Shown: positions 11,739 through 25,425 of the stretch, piece after piece | How the letters are laid out: every line of letters begins with the position of its first letter | How positions within the stretch are numbered: the first letter of the stretch is position 1 | Source of the DNA: Pardosa pseudoannulata | Taxonomy: Eukaryota > Arthropoda > Arachnida > Araneae > Lycosidae | DNA length: 64,000 bases | Direction of reading: 5' to 3' | Assembly (NCBI GenBank): GCA_032207245.1 | Contig: CM063505.1 | Location: 175,542,827 to 175,606,826, forward strand | Position numbers and translations under genes: made by a program | Notes under the pieces: generated by a model | Seen by the model: the letters and a program-made list of their open reading frames with translations, nothing else | Database searches by the model: none | Told to the model about the DNA's origin: nothing

Positions 11739-14250
11739 TATATTATAAATAGTTTGATAGCATTATATGCAAAATAAAAAATTTAAAAAAATTCAGGGTG
11801 TAAGAAATGGATTATTTTTAATCTTTTTAGAGCAATACTCTTGGACATTGTGCCCAAAAAATATCACAGGCCTTAAGAAATAGAGTATGAAACCTAACTC
11901 TGTAATACTGATGGGAGCAAGAAGGAAGGATTTAAAAATATTTTCTTTACTAGATATCCTTGGAATAGTATACATGTAGTTGATAAAACACAAACTATAT
12001 TAACTAAAAAGAGATTACCCACAAATTGAAAATATTAAAAAAAAATTAAAAGAGAAAGAAAAACATTTAGAAATCAAAGAATTATAATTTTTTCATAGAA
12101 TTAGAGCATTTTAGAACTTTTCTACGTAGACACTCAGAGAATAACAGCATTCTGAAATTTATCAAAATGGGAAGAGCCAATAATCAGATCTAATAGAAAT
12201 GCAAACAGTTAAGGTACATATTTAAAATAGAATTTTATACCCAAGTTGAAAAAAAACTCACTTGGTTAAATATGTCTTTAAGTCAAAGAATTAAAATTCA
12301 TTTTACACAGTATTACATAAAAATGCTTCCTATGTTAAGGATACCTATGTTCAGAGATCTTTTTTGAAAAAAAATTTTTTAAATACAACCTTACTTTAGT
12401 TTATTATATTCCAAGAAAAGATATTTTAAAATACACATACAACAACTTTTTAAACTTTTATATCATTAAAAATTTTTTCACTACACATATAAAAATTATT
12501 CATATTATTTTTTAAAACTGAATTAGAACTAAGTTCAAATTTAAATGAAAATCAAAATATTACAAAGAAAGAAAGGTATTCTTTAGATATAAATTAGGAT
12601 ATATTAAGATCCATTCTCAAAATCGGTAATATACTAAAAATCATTCAAATTTAAAAAGAAAATTAATTCCTTACTATTTTGTTATGAATCTTTTTCATTA
12701 ATGCCTTATTCTTCAAATCACAGTTGTATGAATAAATATTTTTTAAATGATCAACTGCATTCCTATTTTAATTCTCTTTCAGGTAATAAATTTTGCTTCA
12801 TTATCAAAAAATATTTCTAATCATTCAAAACTGAATTAGGATCAGATGAAATTAACAAAACCCATTGTGACACAACAACATTCTGATCAGGTAAGCTCGC
12901 ATCTAGAAAATCTTGATGAAGAAGGATATTTTATGCCTTATTTTGATTGTAACATATACTAAGAATAGTAATTTATACATAAATCAATTATTTAAATAAT
13001 GATTCAAATTTTATTTTTTCTTATTTGGCATGTCTGTTTCACAAATTCTCAAATATATATATGAAGTAGTAATATAAATATCATTTTGAAACATGAACTA
13101 CATTTATTATTTTTACACTTTGTTTCTTTTAACAATACACAGTCTACAATTTAATTTTTATTTAAAAGATAAATTTGAAAAGTTATAAGATGAAAATAAA
13201 AAACACATTAGGATATACTGGAAAGTATTCAAGCACCATAATTAAAATAAATCAAAGCACCATGCTGATATTTCAGAATACAAAAATAAATATCACCTTA
13301 TAAGATAGCATATTTCAGCAATATTTTTAAACTTAAAAAAATAATAAAATCTAGGAACTATTCTTAAGCAAAATTTTCATTCTAATTTTAAATGAAATAT
13401 TACTTCTACCTGCTACCAAAATTTGCTTTAGTAATAATATATCTAAGAGCTGCTAACTGAATGCACCTTATAAGAATTTGCTATTTCCATACTGACAGTT
13501 ATTAAACTAATTAATGACTACAAATGTATAATTAAGATATTTAAACCATATAGAAACAAATACAAAAAGAGACTGCAATAAGTAAATAGCATTACATTTT
13601 TTAAAACAATCAAAAAGATCAATTTTGCTTAAATTAATATTCTTAGAATAACAAAAAATTGAATTAAATTTATTAAATACTAAGTAATATATCAAATTAG
13701 TGAAAATAACTTTTATAATAACAAACAACTCTCATATATTCATCATAACAAATTATACAATATTTAATACTAATTCTCACTATATATATATTAATAATCC
13801 AATAACCCACATTAGAGATCCATATTTAAAAAATAATTACGAAAAATCAAATATTCATTTGAATTACTGTAATTTTTGCATTAAGAGCAAAAGTTTTAAC
13901 AAGAGATAGGAATGTTTCTGTAGTGCAAAATTTCATATATTGTATCTTTCTGAGGTAAATTGACTTTGAGATAAAATTTTTAGCTATCACAATCTAGCTA
14001 CTCAGTTAAAAACTATTTACAGTTTGTAAATATTAGTGCACCCACTCTATAGGAAATATTTTCCCCTCTTTTTCCAGATATATATGATCAGCACTGGAAG
14101 CAAATTGAAATTGCCATTTGCTAATAAAATCCACATTAGTAAAATCTCTTTACTATACTTATTCAAGTCCTAACAAAAAAAGTATTTATGGCATTCAAAT
14201 GCTTGTAAACCAAGAAGATTAAATATAAATTAAATAAAAGTACTAAGCAC
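11739..14250. other. AT-rich intergenic sequence, no gene seen
   Basis: Extremely AT-rich, with poly-A and poly-T runs. The frames at 11793-11993, 13507-13728 and 13700-13909 have the Asn/Ile/Lys/Tyr composition expected of chance frames. Confidence 0.5.
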
Positions 14251-14518
14251 CAGTGGTGTACAGAAGGAAGACATTGGAGGTTCAACCCCCCCTCCCCCCA
14301 TAAATTGATAGACTGAAAGCAAATTCATAAATTTTTAGTTTTTAATATAAATATTTTGCCTTGGTTTACACATTTGTATTATATTTTGACACTTTATTTT
14401 TTGTTAAAAAAACACATGCTTGTATTTTACTATAATTTGACAAAATGGCAGAGAAATCACATAAAAAAATTTAAATAATCAAAAATAAACATGAAAGAAG
14501 TTTGTGCACACACTACTG
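14251..14518. mobile_element. hAT-like MITE, copy 1 (CAGTGGTGTAC ends)
   Basis: Left end CAGTGGTGTACAGAAGG; right end inward CAGTAGTGTGTGCAC. The flanks CTAAGCAC and CTCAAGCC are a plausible decayed 8-bp duplication. Interior blocks ATAAATTTTTAGTT and TATAATTTGACAAAATG are shared with the second copy at about 29937-30161. Confidence 0.65.
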
Positions 14519-14771
14519 CTCAAGCCATTTATTCACGAAACATAAAATACTAAGTTTAAACAATGTGACGATTACAAAGGACAGTAAGCAATTATTTCTA
14601 ACTCAAAAAGACTACATATATTTAGAACATAAAGCAATGATAACTGCTAATACATATATAAGGAAAATGAAAGTTTTGGTCAATTCAACAAATCTGTTTT
14701 TATTATGCAAAATAAGTAAAAGAATGAATTAATAAATTCAATTAGAAAATCTTATTGTTTAGCAAGCTATG

Positions 14772-15144
14772 CAGGGTTCCCGCTCTTTTTCCAGAACAAA
14801 AATTAAGGATTTTTTAAGGACTTTCTAAGGACCAAAGTAACTTTTTATAAGGACCAAATTGAAATACACGACATAACGGCATAAACCCTATCTCCTGATG
14901 AACATATTTTAATGATTATGAAACCAGACAAGGCATGTTTAATAAATACCTTACAATATTTCAAAATTAAGTTCCTAAAAATTAATATAAGATAAATCTA
15001 TTTGACAAAACCTAATTTTGAAAAATGAACATCTAAAGTTTTTTGAGTGATCAAACTAAAAATAAATTGTGAATAAAAACAATATTATAAACAATACTTT
15101 CTGAAGGTTTAAAAATGACTGATATATATATTTATATAAGAATC

Positions 15145-15198
<54 letters not shown>

Positions 15199-15654
15199 TA
15201 GTTGATTATACCCGGCATTGCCTGGGAAAGAAGAAAGTTTTAGACTTTTCTATTACATTCAATACAAGAAAAATTAAACTTCCATAAGTAACTGAAATAT
15301 CTACAAACCCCCATCCTCTATGCTTTGTTTAATTAAAATCTGTACGACTGTTAGCTATTAGTAAAGGGAAGCTGACTTTATACTTTAAGTATATATATTT
15401 GACTTTATACTTTAAGTATATATACTTTAATCTTTTAAGTATACAAAAGATTATTTATTTGTAATGAAAGAAAACTGATAGGAAATCACATGAAACTGTG
15501 GATTTCATTGATGGAGAAATTGATCTCATTCTAATTTAAAAATTAAGGAGTTTTTAAGGACCTTTGACAAAAATTAAGTAGTTTTAAGAGCCCTTAAAAA
15601 TGAAAGCTAAAATTAAGGAGTTCTTAAGGACTTTTAAGGACCGTGGGAACCCTG
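14772..15654. mobile_element. hAT-like non-autonomous element with 5-bp target duplication
   Basis: CTATG at 14767-14771 and 15655-15659 flanks perfect ends CAGGGTTCCC and GGGAACCCTG. Subterminal sequence on both sides repeats AATTAAGGA.TTTTTAAGGAC: twice near the left end, at least three times near the right. CAGGGTTCCC ends with AAGGAC-type iterations are typical of hAT elements. The interior is noncoding and includes an AT microsatellite. The right end abuts the KHK 3' region. Confidence 0.8.
15140..15196. repeat. AT dinucleotide microsatellite
   Basis: An almost uninterrupted (AT)n tract inside the hAT-like element at 14772-15654. Confidence 0.95.
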
Positions 15655-15664
15655 CTATGATATC

Positions 15665-15670
15665 TTTATT
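15665..15670 (-). promoter_or_regulatory. Candidate KHK polyadenylation signal (AATAAA)
   Basis: On the minus strand an AATAAA lies 270 nt past the KHK stop, with a variant ATTAAA at 15692-15687. Nothing closer reads AATAAA. It sits within 20 bp of the end of the hAT-like element at 14772-15654, so the 3' UTR probably ends against or inside that insertion. Transcript data would be needed to fix the true end. Confidence 0.35.
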
Positions 15671-15939
15671 TATATCTAACTTGAATTTTAATTTTCTAAA
15701 CAAATATTAAAATTATTTTAAATAGAGTAAAACCATGCTCATAAAATAGAAATCTTTTGAAAATATTTAGGAAACATTCTTCATGTAAAGGCTGTTTTGA
15801 TGAGGTGAACTACACAAAACAAAATATACAGTTGTTACAGATACTGTACAAGACTCTTAAACCAAAAATTACAGTAATTAAATTTACTTGTCAAAACAAC
15901 TATAAAATTTAAAAAATTAACATTACATGAAAGCAACCA

Positions 15940-16204
15940 TTATAACAAATATGGACACAACTCAGCAAGACCTCGTGTATCATGCATGCTGCATTTAGTA
16001 CCAGCCACTTTACATCCTATATGTACAGCATCACACAATTTCTCACCTTTCATTAAGCTGATAATAGTTGCAGCAACAAAAGTATCTCCAGCACCCAGAG
16101 TATTAACAATTTGGGAAGGTTGATAGGCTTTAGAGATATGTACAGGTCCATCATATGTTTTGGCACAAGCTCCACTGTCCCCCCAAGCGCAGATCAAAAC
16201 ACCA
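15940..16204 (-). CDS. KHK: KHK coding exon 6, C-terminus with GAGD catalytic motif
   Basis: The final coding exon, 265 nt including the stop codon. It reads GVLICAWGDSGACAKTYDG, then IVNTLGAGDTFVAATIISL, then HIGCKVAGTKCSMHDTRGL. The GAGD tetrapeptide (residues 257-260) is the PfkB signature 2 anion hole, with Asp260 as the catalytic base. CAWGDSGA corresponds to CAWAEEGA of vertebrate KHK, near the ATP site. The acceptor is ATTTTTCAG|TGG. The tail after the KCS motif is about nine residues longer than in human KHK, which accounts for most of the length difference. Confidence 0.95.
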
Positions 16205-19200
16205 CTGAAAAATACATATTAAAACTGAAAAACATGTAATTAAAATAATTACCTATCAAAATACTTATCAATTTAATACAATGGAACTTCAATCTACCAT
16301 TCCTACATTCATTGTTTGATATATTTGGTACTAAATGTATATTAATAGAACCAATATAAGGGACCCACTATCAGATAAAGTGTACAGCCCAGCTGCACTG
16401 TTAGACTGTGTTAGAAACTGAATAATGAACTGAACTGAGAACATGTGGAAAACAAAGCTTTTTCTTCAGTTTTTTTCCTCAGTCTTGTTAGTTTTGTTCA
16501 ATGGAATTAGATAATAAAAGCAAAACATTAATTCCAAAGCCAAACTAAAATCTGAGTTTCTTGAAATGCCATGGATTTGGGTACATAAACATCCTCTCTA
16601 GAAGAACTGGATTTTTAAAATCACTTAGTTTTCAGCATTCTTTCCCTAAAGTGAATTTGAGGCATTAAATTTTCTCACAACACACTCATTGTTGCATCAG
16701 GCTCAATAATTTTCAGTTTAATTACCCTTTATTTATCCAGGTTTAATAAGAAATATTTTGTATAAATTAAAGATCAGATAATGACTGGTACATTTCAATA
16801 AAAGCTTTCTTTTAAAATTAAGTATCAGCCATGTTGAAAAATACTTTATCTTCCAGAAAGTATGATTTTAATGAAATTTAGAACTGGTGAAAGGTTTTTT
16901 TTATTGTGTTGATAAGAATGTTTCAAGGTTCTGTGAATGGCACAAAGATTTCTGGCTCATCAAAGGTCTTTGCTAAACTATTAGAGGATTTTTTTTTAAA
17001 TAGTGTCATGACAGGCAGAAAATTAAATGGTCATAACATTAGAGATCCTATGCACAGACCAAAAGCAAAACTATGAGAAAGAAGTAAAGGAATATAAAGA
17101 TTGCAAAAATCAATATTGGGTTTTTCATAAGTGCCCAAGGCTTTGTCAAATTTAAAACCTATGTAATTTTAAACCTTCTACGTACACTAAAAGTCTTCAA
17201 TTCAACTGTTAGAATAGTTCTACTATATGGTATTAACTCATGGAAAATAACAAAACAGCAAGAAAAGATCTTGGTACTTTCAAAACTAAATGCCTAAGAA
17301 AATTAATAAAATTATACTGACCAAACAAAATTTCCAATACTGACCTATATATCCACATACAGATGGTCATGGATTAGGCATATTCTTAGAATGACAACAG
17401 AGGGCCCAACTGGAATAGCCTTCAAGCGGTTCCCTGACAGGAAAAGGAAGAAAGGGTGCTGAAAGCTGACCTGGTGTCAGTTCATTCAGGAAAGAAATGC
17501 CTTTGGCTGGTCAAGCTGGGGGAGTACCAGCGAGGCAGCATTGAACCTGAGGGGATGGAATGAATACTGGCAGCCTTATGGGACACTGGGCATTAGGAGA
17601 CCTAAGAATGTATGCACCCAGTGACAGTGATAATGTACTTGCATGGGTAGAGATGATTAGAGGTGTAAATAAGAAAACTTTTTTTTTTAATTTTTAAGCA
17701 TTATTTTAAATATGTGTTACATTTTATAAAATGTTAAATGCTTCTAATTAGTGATATTGCAATTAGTTTATTCGTAGTCACACAGTTTACAGAAATTTTA
17801 CATCCAATTCCCAAATTCATTGTTTCCAATTTTTGGCCCCTTGAAAAATGATAGATTGAGGTTCTACTTATACAAATAGAGTTAGTATTAATCTATAAGA
17901 ACAAATTTTTTTGTGTGTAATTTCTATCTGCAATAGGAAATTAGTACAGAAAAAAATTAAATGGTAAAATCTGATGTCATACAAACTTAAATGGCAAAAA
18001 CAACCTTGTATCATTGATGCATTTTCTCATAATATTTACCAAATACAGAATAGTCTGAAAGCTAAAATTTAGTGCTCTGCATTTAATATCTGATTTCAAA
18101 GCTTCTTTGTGACTAAAAAAATTTTAAGAACCTCTGATCTAAAACATTATTAAGCTTTAATCTTTGCCTTACATAATAATCTAGTGTCAATAAAAAAATT
18201 GACGATTTAAATGGACTAATCAGTTTCTCAAAGGAAATTTAAATTATTTCTAAAAAGATAAGGCCACTTCTCTTGTAAGTTAGATATTGCAAGTATTAAA
18301 AATATTTTTAATAGTATTTCAACGTTTAATAAAGTGTTGAAAGTAATAAGAAATAAGTTTTGTACTTTTTATTTTTATATAAATCTTAAATATATGATTT
18401 CAGGTTATGACAAGTGGTAATTACAACAAATAGAGCAACTCTTTCATAGCTGCTTCAACATGTGGGCCAAATTTGCTGCCATAAATAAGGAATGGTAAAA
18501 ACTGTTATTTTTCCTGTACTGCTGAGCTAATGGTTGAACTTACCCTGGTCTCAATTCTTGACATAAAACTTCAACAGCAGAAGTCATATCTGAGTAGCCA
18601 CATGCAACTGCAAAATCTTTTGAAATAAAGACAACATCACCCAGTCTCAACATTTCCATTAGTTCTGTCTTCGGCTTCTCAATTTCAATGGATATTCTAA
18701 TTTGATTATTTGCTTCATTGCTGTTCCATGTTCTGATATGTTCAATTATGGTCTTGATATCTTCATAATGTGGTCTGCACTACAGCAAGAATCAACATAA
18801 ATATTAAATTTTAAAAATATTAAGCATATTAAGTCTTACATTTTGATTAAAAATACTCAAGAAATGTTGGATAAAAACAGAAAACATAACACTTTAATAA
18901 ATTAGGTTGCTTGAAAGATGTCTGAGGGCTTTATTTATTTCAGAATTCTAAGAGATACTACATAAGCACAGTGTGATTTAGTTAATTAAAACTTTACATA
19001 TGAAAATCATATTAGTTATTCTATAATTCCTATTTTAGAGCATTTAAAAAAATATCCACATTTCTATTACATAAATAATTTTTCATAACTGGCACACTAT
19101 TAGGTTTCTGATTTTACTACACTTTCCTTTAGATATAGCAAAAAATTTTCAGACAATTGTAAGTGTTCAACCATTGACTTTTTCATACTCAAAAAATATC

Positions 19201-22200
19201 TGATAAAAAAATTAATTTCTTGATAAAGATAATATTCTGTGGTCTCAGCAAATTTGCATACAATATAGTCTTAATTGACCCTTGATTTAACAATATTCTT
19301 TACAGCAATAAACTTATGTTTTCTTATGAATAATAATTTTTTCCTAGACATCTTGAATGAGATTTCAGATTTCAAATCAGGAGGAAAACGTTAACAGTGG
19401 ATAATGAAGTCATGATTTTTGCCTTAATTAGTGAGTAAGACATTTTATCCAAAAATTTGGATAAAATAGAAAACTATAATGAAGTTGGTAATAAAAATAC
19501 AAATCCTAAACAATTTTTAAAGTCAGCCCCTGAAGCCCTTCAATCTATTAAATCTCTACAAATATACTTTTTTTAGCCTTTCATTTGCAAGTTATGATCA
19601 TTTAAGGACTTTAAACTGTATTCATGCTTTGTTAATTAAGTTAAGAGTGAAAAAATGAATAAGCAAACAGAAGTAATAGATTTCTTTCAATAAATAAGCA
19701 TCTCCGGTATGTCAATTTTATTGCATATCTGTAATTATTAATTTTTTACACTTTAACAATATTTAACAATGATACTTTTATTTTTTTATTACTGTATCAT
19801 AAACATATCAAGCCAGCCATTAAAGACATATTTTAGATTTAAATTATATTACCCCTTTCTATAAGAATAATTTTATCGGGTTCCCTAAGTATTATTATAT
19901 CGAGATTTTACTGTACTTCAATATAAAGATTCAACTAAGCATAGTTAATAATGGTTGTGAAAACATGTTGTGCAATGAAATATTCTTAATTAAGGTCAAT
20001 AAAATTCCACTAATCATCCAAAATGACTTATCAGTGATAATTCATCAAAGTGACAACAATGGTAAGAAAATTAAAATATACTTTCTAGTTGTCAGGCAAT
20101 GGGAGCATACATTATGAAAATCAAAAGTGAAATAGGGCAAGTTTATAGGAATGAAATTTAATTGCACTTGGCTATTAATTGTAACTATTAAAATGTTAGC
20201 ATTATGGCTATACAAGGTATATTTGATTTCCTTGTATATTGTTTCATGTTTAAAATATCCATATGTAAAAAATATGACATGGATGGACTTCAGAATACAA
20301 ATATTTCCTTCTCACTCAAGAATTTTTTATTTACCCAAGAAGCTTTCCTTTCAATACCAAAGAAATAAAGGGAATTTTATTTAGGAATTTTAAGACTCTT
20401 TTACAATGAATATATAAAATGGATATCATTAACTATCATATCAACCTTTTGAATGTAGTGTTTATAAAAACTCTTATTAAATAAGTGCATAAGTTTAAAT
20501 CTTTATATTGGGTTTTCTAGCACTTCTTAATGCAAAAGAAAAAATAACAGATACAAAATATTGATAAAATAATTAGTAAATAATAAATTGATAACAATTA
20601 ATGCTTTCAAAATACTAATAATATTAATTAACATATACTAAAGTTTTACTTAAAAGGAAAGACTTGGTGGAGAATAAAATTTATAATTCAAGTATTTCAT
20701 TTAAGATTAACATTGACTCTTTTTCAATATAAAGTAGGGAAGACATACCATGAATTTAATTTAATTTCATTATGTTAGGATATAATTTTACATTATTTGT
20801 TCACTTTGATATATTTTGAGATGTGCCATACTTGTATGCATTAACAGAAAAATCATCACATGGTTAGTTTATAATTTCAAATTTCTATCTTATCATTCTT
20901 TTACTTTTTTAAAATTATCTTATTTACAGAAATGTATAAGATACTACAAAATATTAAATTCATGATTCTTACTTCAAAATGTATCCAGCTGTAATTTTGT
21001 AGATTCAAAACTTTAAAGTCCTCAAAAGTAATTTCAGGCATATTTCTAAATAATAAGAGATTTTAGATAATTCTATAGAAAATAATACTTACAATAGACT
21101 TTATATCAATTTATAAGATGCATACAGAAATTTTTCAATCAACTTAAGAATTATAACAGTTAAGAAAATTTTAATATATATAATAAAAGTATAAAAAAAA
21201 TAAGAAAAAATTATGAAACTTTAAATTTAAACAAACATTTATGTTATAGAGTTACTCTATTTAAAAAAAAAAAAAGTATTTTTCAGTTCATGAGCTGTCA
21301 CTCAAGATCATAATGAAAGTACATAGAAAATTCAAGACAATTGCTAAAACCTATAGAGTCTACTCTTATTATATATGAAGCATGATTCTTAACACTTCAA
21401 TAAGAATTAGAAATCATTATCATTAAAAAACAATAGTAACAATTTCTTATACAGTAAATCACATTGTGACACCTTCAATATTCTCAAATGAGAGGTAGCG
21501 TGAATAATGGATCACAGTCAAAGATAAAATTGGAAATTCACTTTAATTCTGGATTAAATACGTCTATTTACAAAGGACTGTTAATTTCTGAATCATGTAT
21601 AACTGCAAAGGACGGTTGCCGGTAAAACTTCCTCACGACGATCCCTGTCGAAAGAAAAACAAGAGATTTAATAATCTCTTACAAGTGGGAAGGCTTTTCA
21701 GGGTGCAATCAAACCCAATTTATCCCCCGTTCAGTATCCGAGACTCTGCCGCTCCCTATATGAGCGGACTTTACGAATCTCCCGAACTAGCAAGCTCTCT
21801 AGTAAAAAAGGCGAAATCCTCCACGAGGTCAACACACCTCCCAAAAAAAAATGACAAAAAGCCCTGAGTCGCAAAATTGTAGGCTTTTTATACCTGGGGG
21901 GTCAGTTACGGTTCCGCCACTTGTTTTTTTGGGTCAGTTAAGATCCCAGTTACTTGAGAACTCCAGCTAAAGTTACAGTTATACTTTTTAACTGAATTCT
22001 CATTCGCTGGATGTCTCTTCACGGAATTTCCGAGCGTTCATTAACGAGACCCATCAGGGGCGTATTCGTCTATTCAGTCCGATTGTCAAGATCCCCGACT
22101 CTGCGACGCCACGCTATTGTCCAGGTAAGCAGGTGTACTACAGTCAGCTGTTTTGGCGCATGCTCGGACAAAAGGGAGTCTTCACAACATCTAATGAAGA

Positions 22201-25200
22201 CCATTTTCGGGAAGTGTTCCTATGTACAACATATTTGATAAAAAGCATTATAAGTTTAAGAAATATAAAAATATATGAAAACAACATTAGTGCAAAGCTG
22301 GTTTAAACTCATTTTAAAACAAAATCAATATAGATAATATAACTAAAATAAAAGATAATTAGTAATTATAATTTGATTTTAAAACACACAAAAAAAAGTT
22401 CTCTAAAGATAAAAATCTTTAAAATTTCAACTTTAATGCTTACTAAAATGTTGCTTTTCAAAATTAATATATAACATACAAATATCAGACTATGAAAGTT
22501 AAATTAAAGCCCAATTACTAATATGAACTCTATCTCGATGATTTGCAAATTTTACAGATTTTTGGAGTAATGTTAAATATTTATGAAGTAACACAATACT
22601 AATTACTGTTGATATCCATTACAAATATTTAGGTAGAAATATAAATATAATACAGTTAATATTTTATAAATAAACCAAATTATGATGAAAAGGGAAAGGG
22701 TAACATAGCAGTACTATTTGCTGAGTTCTTGGCTAACCAATTAAGAGAGTTACATTAATTTTTCTTTAAAGGAAAAATAATCAGAATTTAAATTGTTAAT
22801 TATGACGAAAAGTTGCAAAATTCTGGTTCTTGGAATCTTCTAAAGTTTAGTGGAAAATAGATTAAAATTTTCAGGAGTTTTTTTTTTTTAACTTCTTCCT
22901 CCCATGTCATTTGAGGGAGATCTAATAAATTAAGAGAATGTAATGGACAATTTCTTATAAACTCTTCTAGTGTTATTTCATGTGACAAACTTAATATATA
23001 ATGCATTAATCTTATTTATTTTATTTTCTATTTAGAAGTACATAAAATATATAATGAAAAATTAGTTTCAGTTTGGAGTTATATAAAGCTGTTGACTCAT
23101 TTTAGATAGTTGTATAAAGTTATTGACATTTCATTAACAGTTACTTCTACTAGTTACCTATGATAAAAAAGAAACTTACTTATTGGAATGAACAATTGTA
23201 CGAGAACCATTTTGAGAATTGATCCAAACTACTGAAGTCGGACTTTCAACGTCATCATAAAAATGGCAGTTTTCACAAGATATGTTATGTAATTCAAAAT
23301 CATTTTTCATAAACCTATAAGGAAACAAAATTATGAAGTAACATGCATTATATTTTAATCCATGATAAAGTCATGAGGCTTGAACTAATTCTGGTATAGT
23401 CACCACTGTAGGAATAAAATTATTTGTCACACTTGCTCATTCCTTTTATACTATGATCTAAAAATGCAGGCAAGGATTAATCAATGGGAAATTATAAGCT
23501 TACTTCAAAAATATTTAAAGTTATTTAGTACACCATTTTTTTTAATAAGGTTTGGATATATTTTGTCTCAGCATTCCTTTAGGTTTAAAAAAATTAGTAA
23601 AAACTAATAATAAATATTCTGCTTGTCTTTTTTGCTAACTTTTTTAATTGACAATCATTTTTTTTATTCTAAAAATTGAAAATTAATAAGCTTTTTCGAA
23701 TAAATGTTAAATGTTAAATGTAAATTGGTTTTTCTTTAGTTTTAAAGTTGTTTTCCTGTTCATTTTAACTATTTAATTTTAGTTAAATAAATGCTGATTA
23801 TATTTTTTTGGTAATTTGTATGGCCATCACTCAATTATATGGTGGGGAGGACAGAAAACATTTCCAGCTTAGGCTTGATAGCTGTGGTCTGACATTGTGA
23901 ATAAGTTGAAAAATTATGACATTTAATAATACACTACTAAACACATGGAAAGCAAAATATTTTCCCATTAATACATTTTACCATCATAAAGGTCTAATTA
24001 AAATAACACACACACATATGCATTCATGTACATATATTTATATATATTATATTTTGTAAGTTCGGTATGCATTCCAAAATGGCAGGATGAACTTTGATAG
24101 AACTTTGCATGGTTGCTCAGTATGGATTGGTTTGAAGCACTACGGTCTACTGTTTTGCACATGACAGCTAATGAGACCGGGACCTACTGCTTAAATCCAA
24201 TTCCGAATGGCTACAAACCTCCGTGCCACAGTAGGATTTGAACCCACGAACTCTGGTACTGACAATCAGTGCCCTAACCAATCGGCCAGCATTTGGTGCT
24301 CAGCATGGAATTTTGCTCAGGTAAATTCTAGGAAGGTTTTAGACAGATCAAATTGTTTAGAGGTAATGGGCATGATAGAGATAAAACTCATTTTTCTTTC
24401 AATGCAGCTTGGTGAGTAATATGGCACATGATTTTCTTTAATAAACCTACTCAAAAAATTAAAATCTTTGAGGTCTCTTAATTTATGTGATAGTGTTTAA
24501 AATGTGCTTTAAAATGACACAAGTTTTGAAGTTTTCATACCAGGAATAGTTTAATTATTTATCTATTTTTATTTGGCATTTTTAAAACTTTGTTTTTCCA
24601 TCACAATGCATTCTGTTGCAAACAAAGTCATTGACATAAAATAAAAGTATATTTAACATTTTATCTACCATGTGATAATTTTTTTTTAATAAATATCTTG
24701 GTTCTGTTTAAATAATCTCACCAAAAATATTGTTACATTTATGTTAATGGAATGCAAAGATTAATTGCCAAGCATCTCCAAATATAATTATTTTATTTCT
24801 TTAGATTATATTTCTTAATTTCACGAAGAAAATAAAATTTAAATAAATAAAGTATTTGTTTTATGAAAATGAAATTTTTCAGTTTCAAAATTACTTATAT
24901 TGTTAGTGTTATACCATCTAAAAAATAATTTCAACATAGAATAAATATAATGCTTCTTTGGGAGCTTTAATTGTCCAGCACAAAGGCTGGCTGCAAAGTG
25001 GTCAGTAATAAGAAAAATTAAAAATTATAGCTGTCAGAGTCTTTTTGACAGATAGTAAAAGTAGGCAAAAAGTAATTATCTTTTCTTAGAAAGGATTATG
25101 ATATAAATGAATATATATAAATGGAAAATAACGATATATGCACTAAGAAAAATAAGGATACTTTAAATTTCTAAAATCTTTCAATTAGAAAGAAATTAAA

Positions 25201-25334
25201 ATTTCTCAAAGATATACCAATCAAACAGTCAAATTGTACAGGCTAAAATATTTTAAGAATTAACACACATAACACAGGATTTGCTAAAAATTAACACATT
25301 TGAATACAATTTTTCTTTAAAAAATTAATAAAAA

Positions 25335-25425
<91 letters not shown>

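Noticed and set aside
21595..21867. 90-codon plus-strand frame in the GC-rich intronic block
   Set aside because: Sits in a probable LTR-like insertion and has no recognisable domain.
22800..23006. 68-codon minus-strand frame in KHK intron 3 as an alternative exon
   Set aside because: No similarity to KHK, includes a poly-Lys run from a T tract, and no phase-compatible splice sites were convincing.
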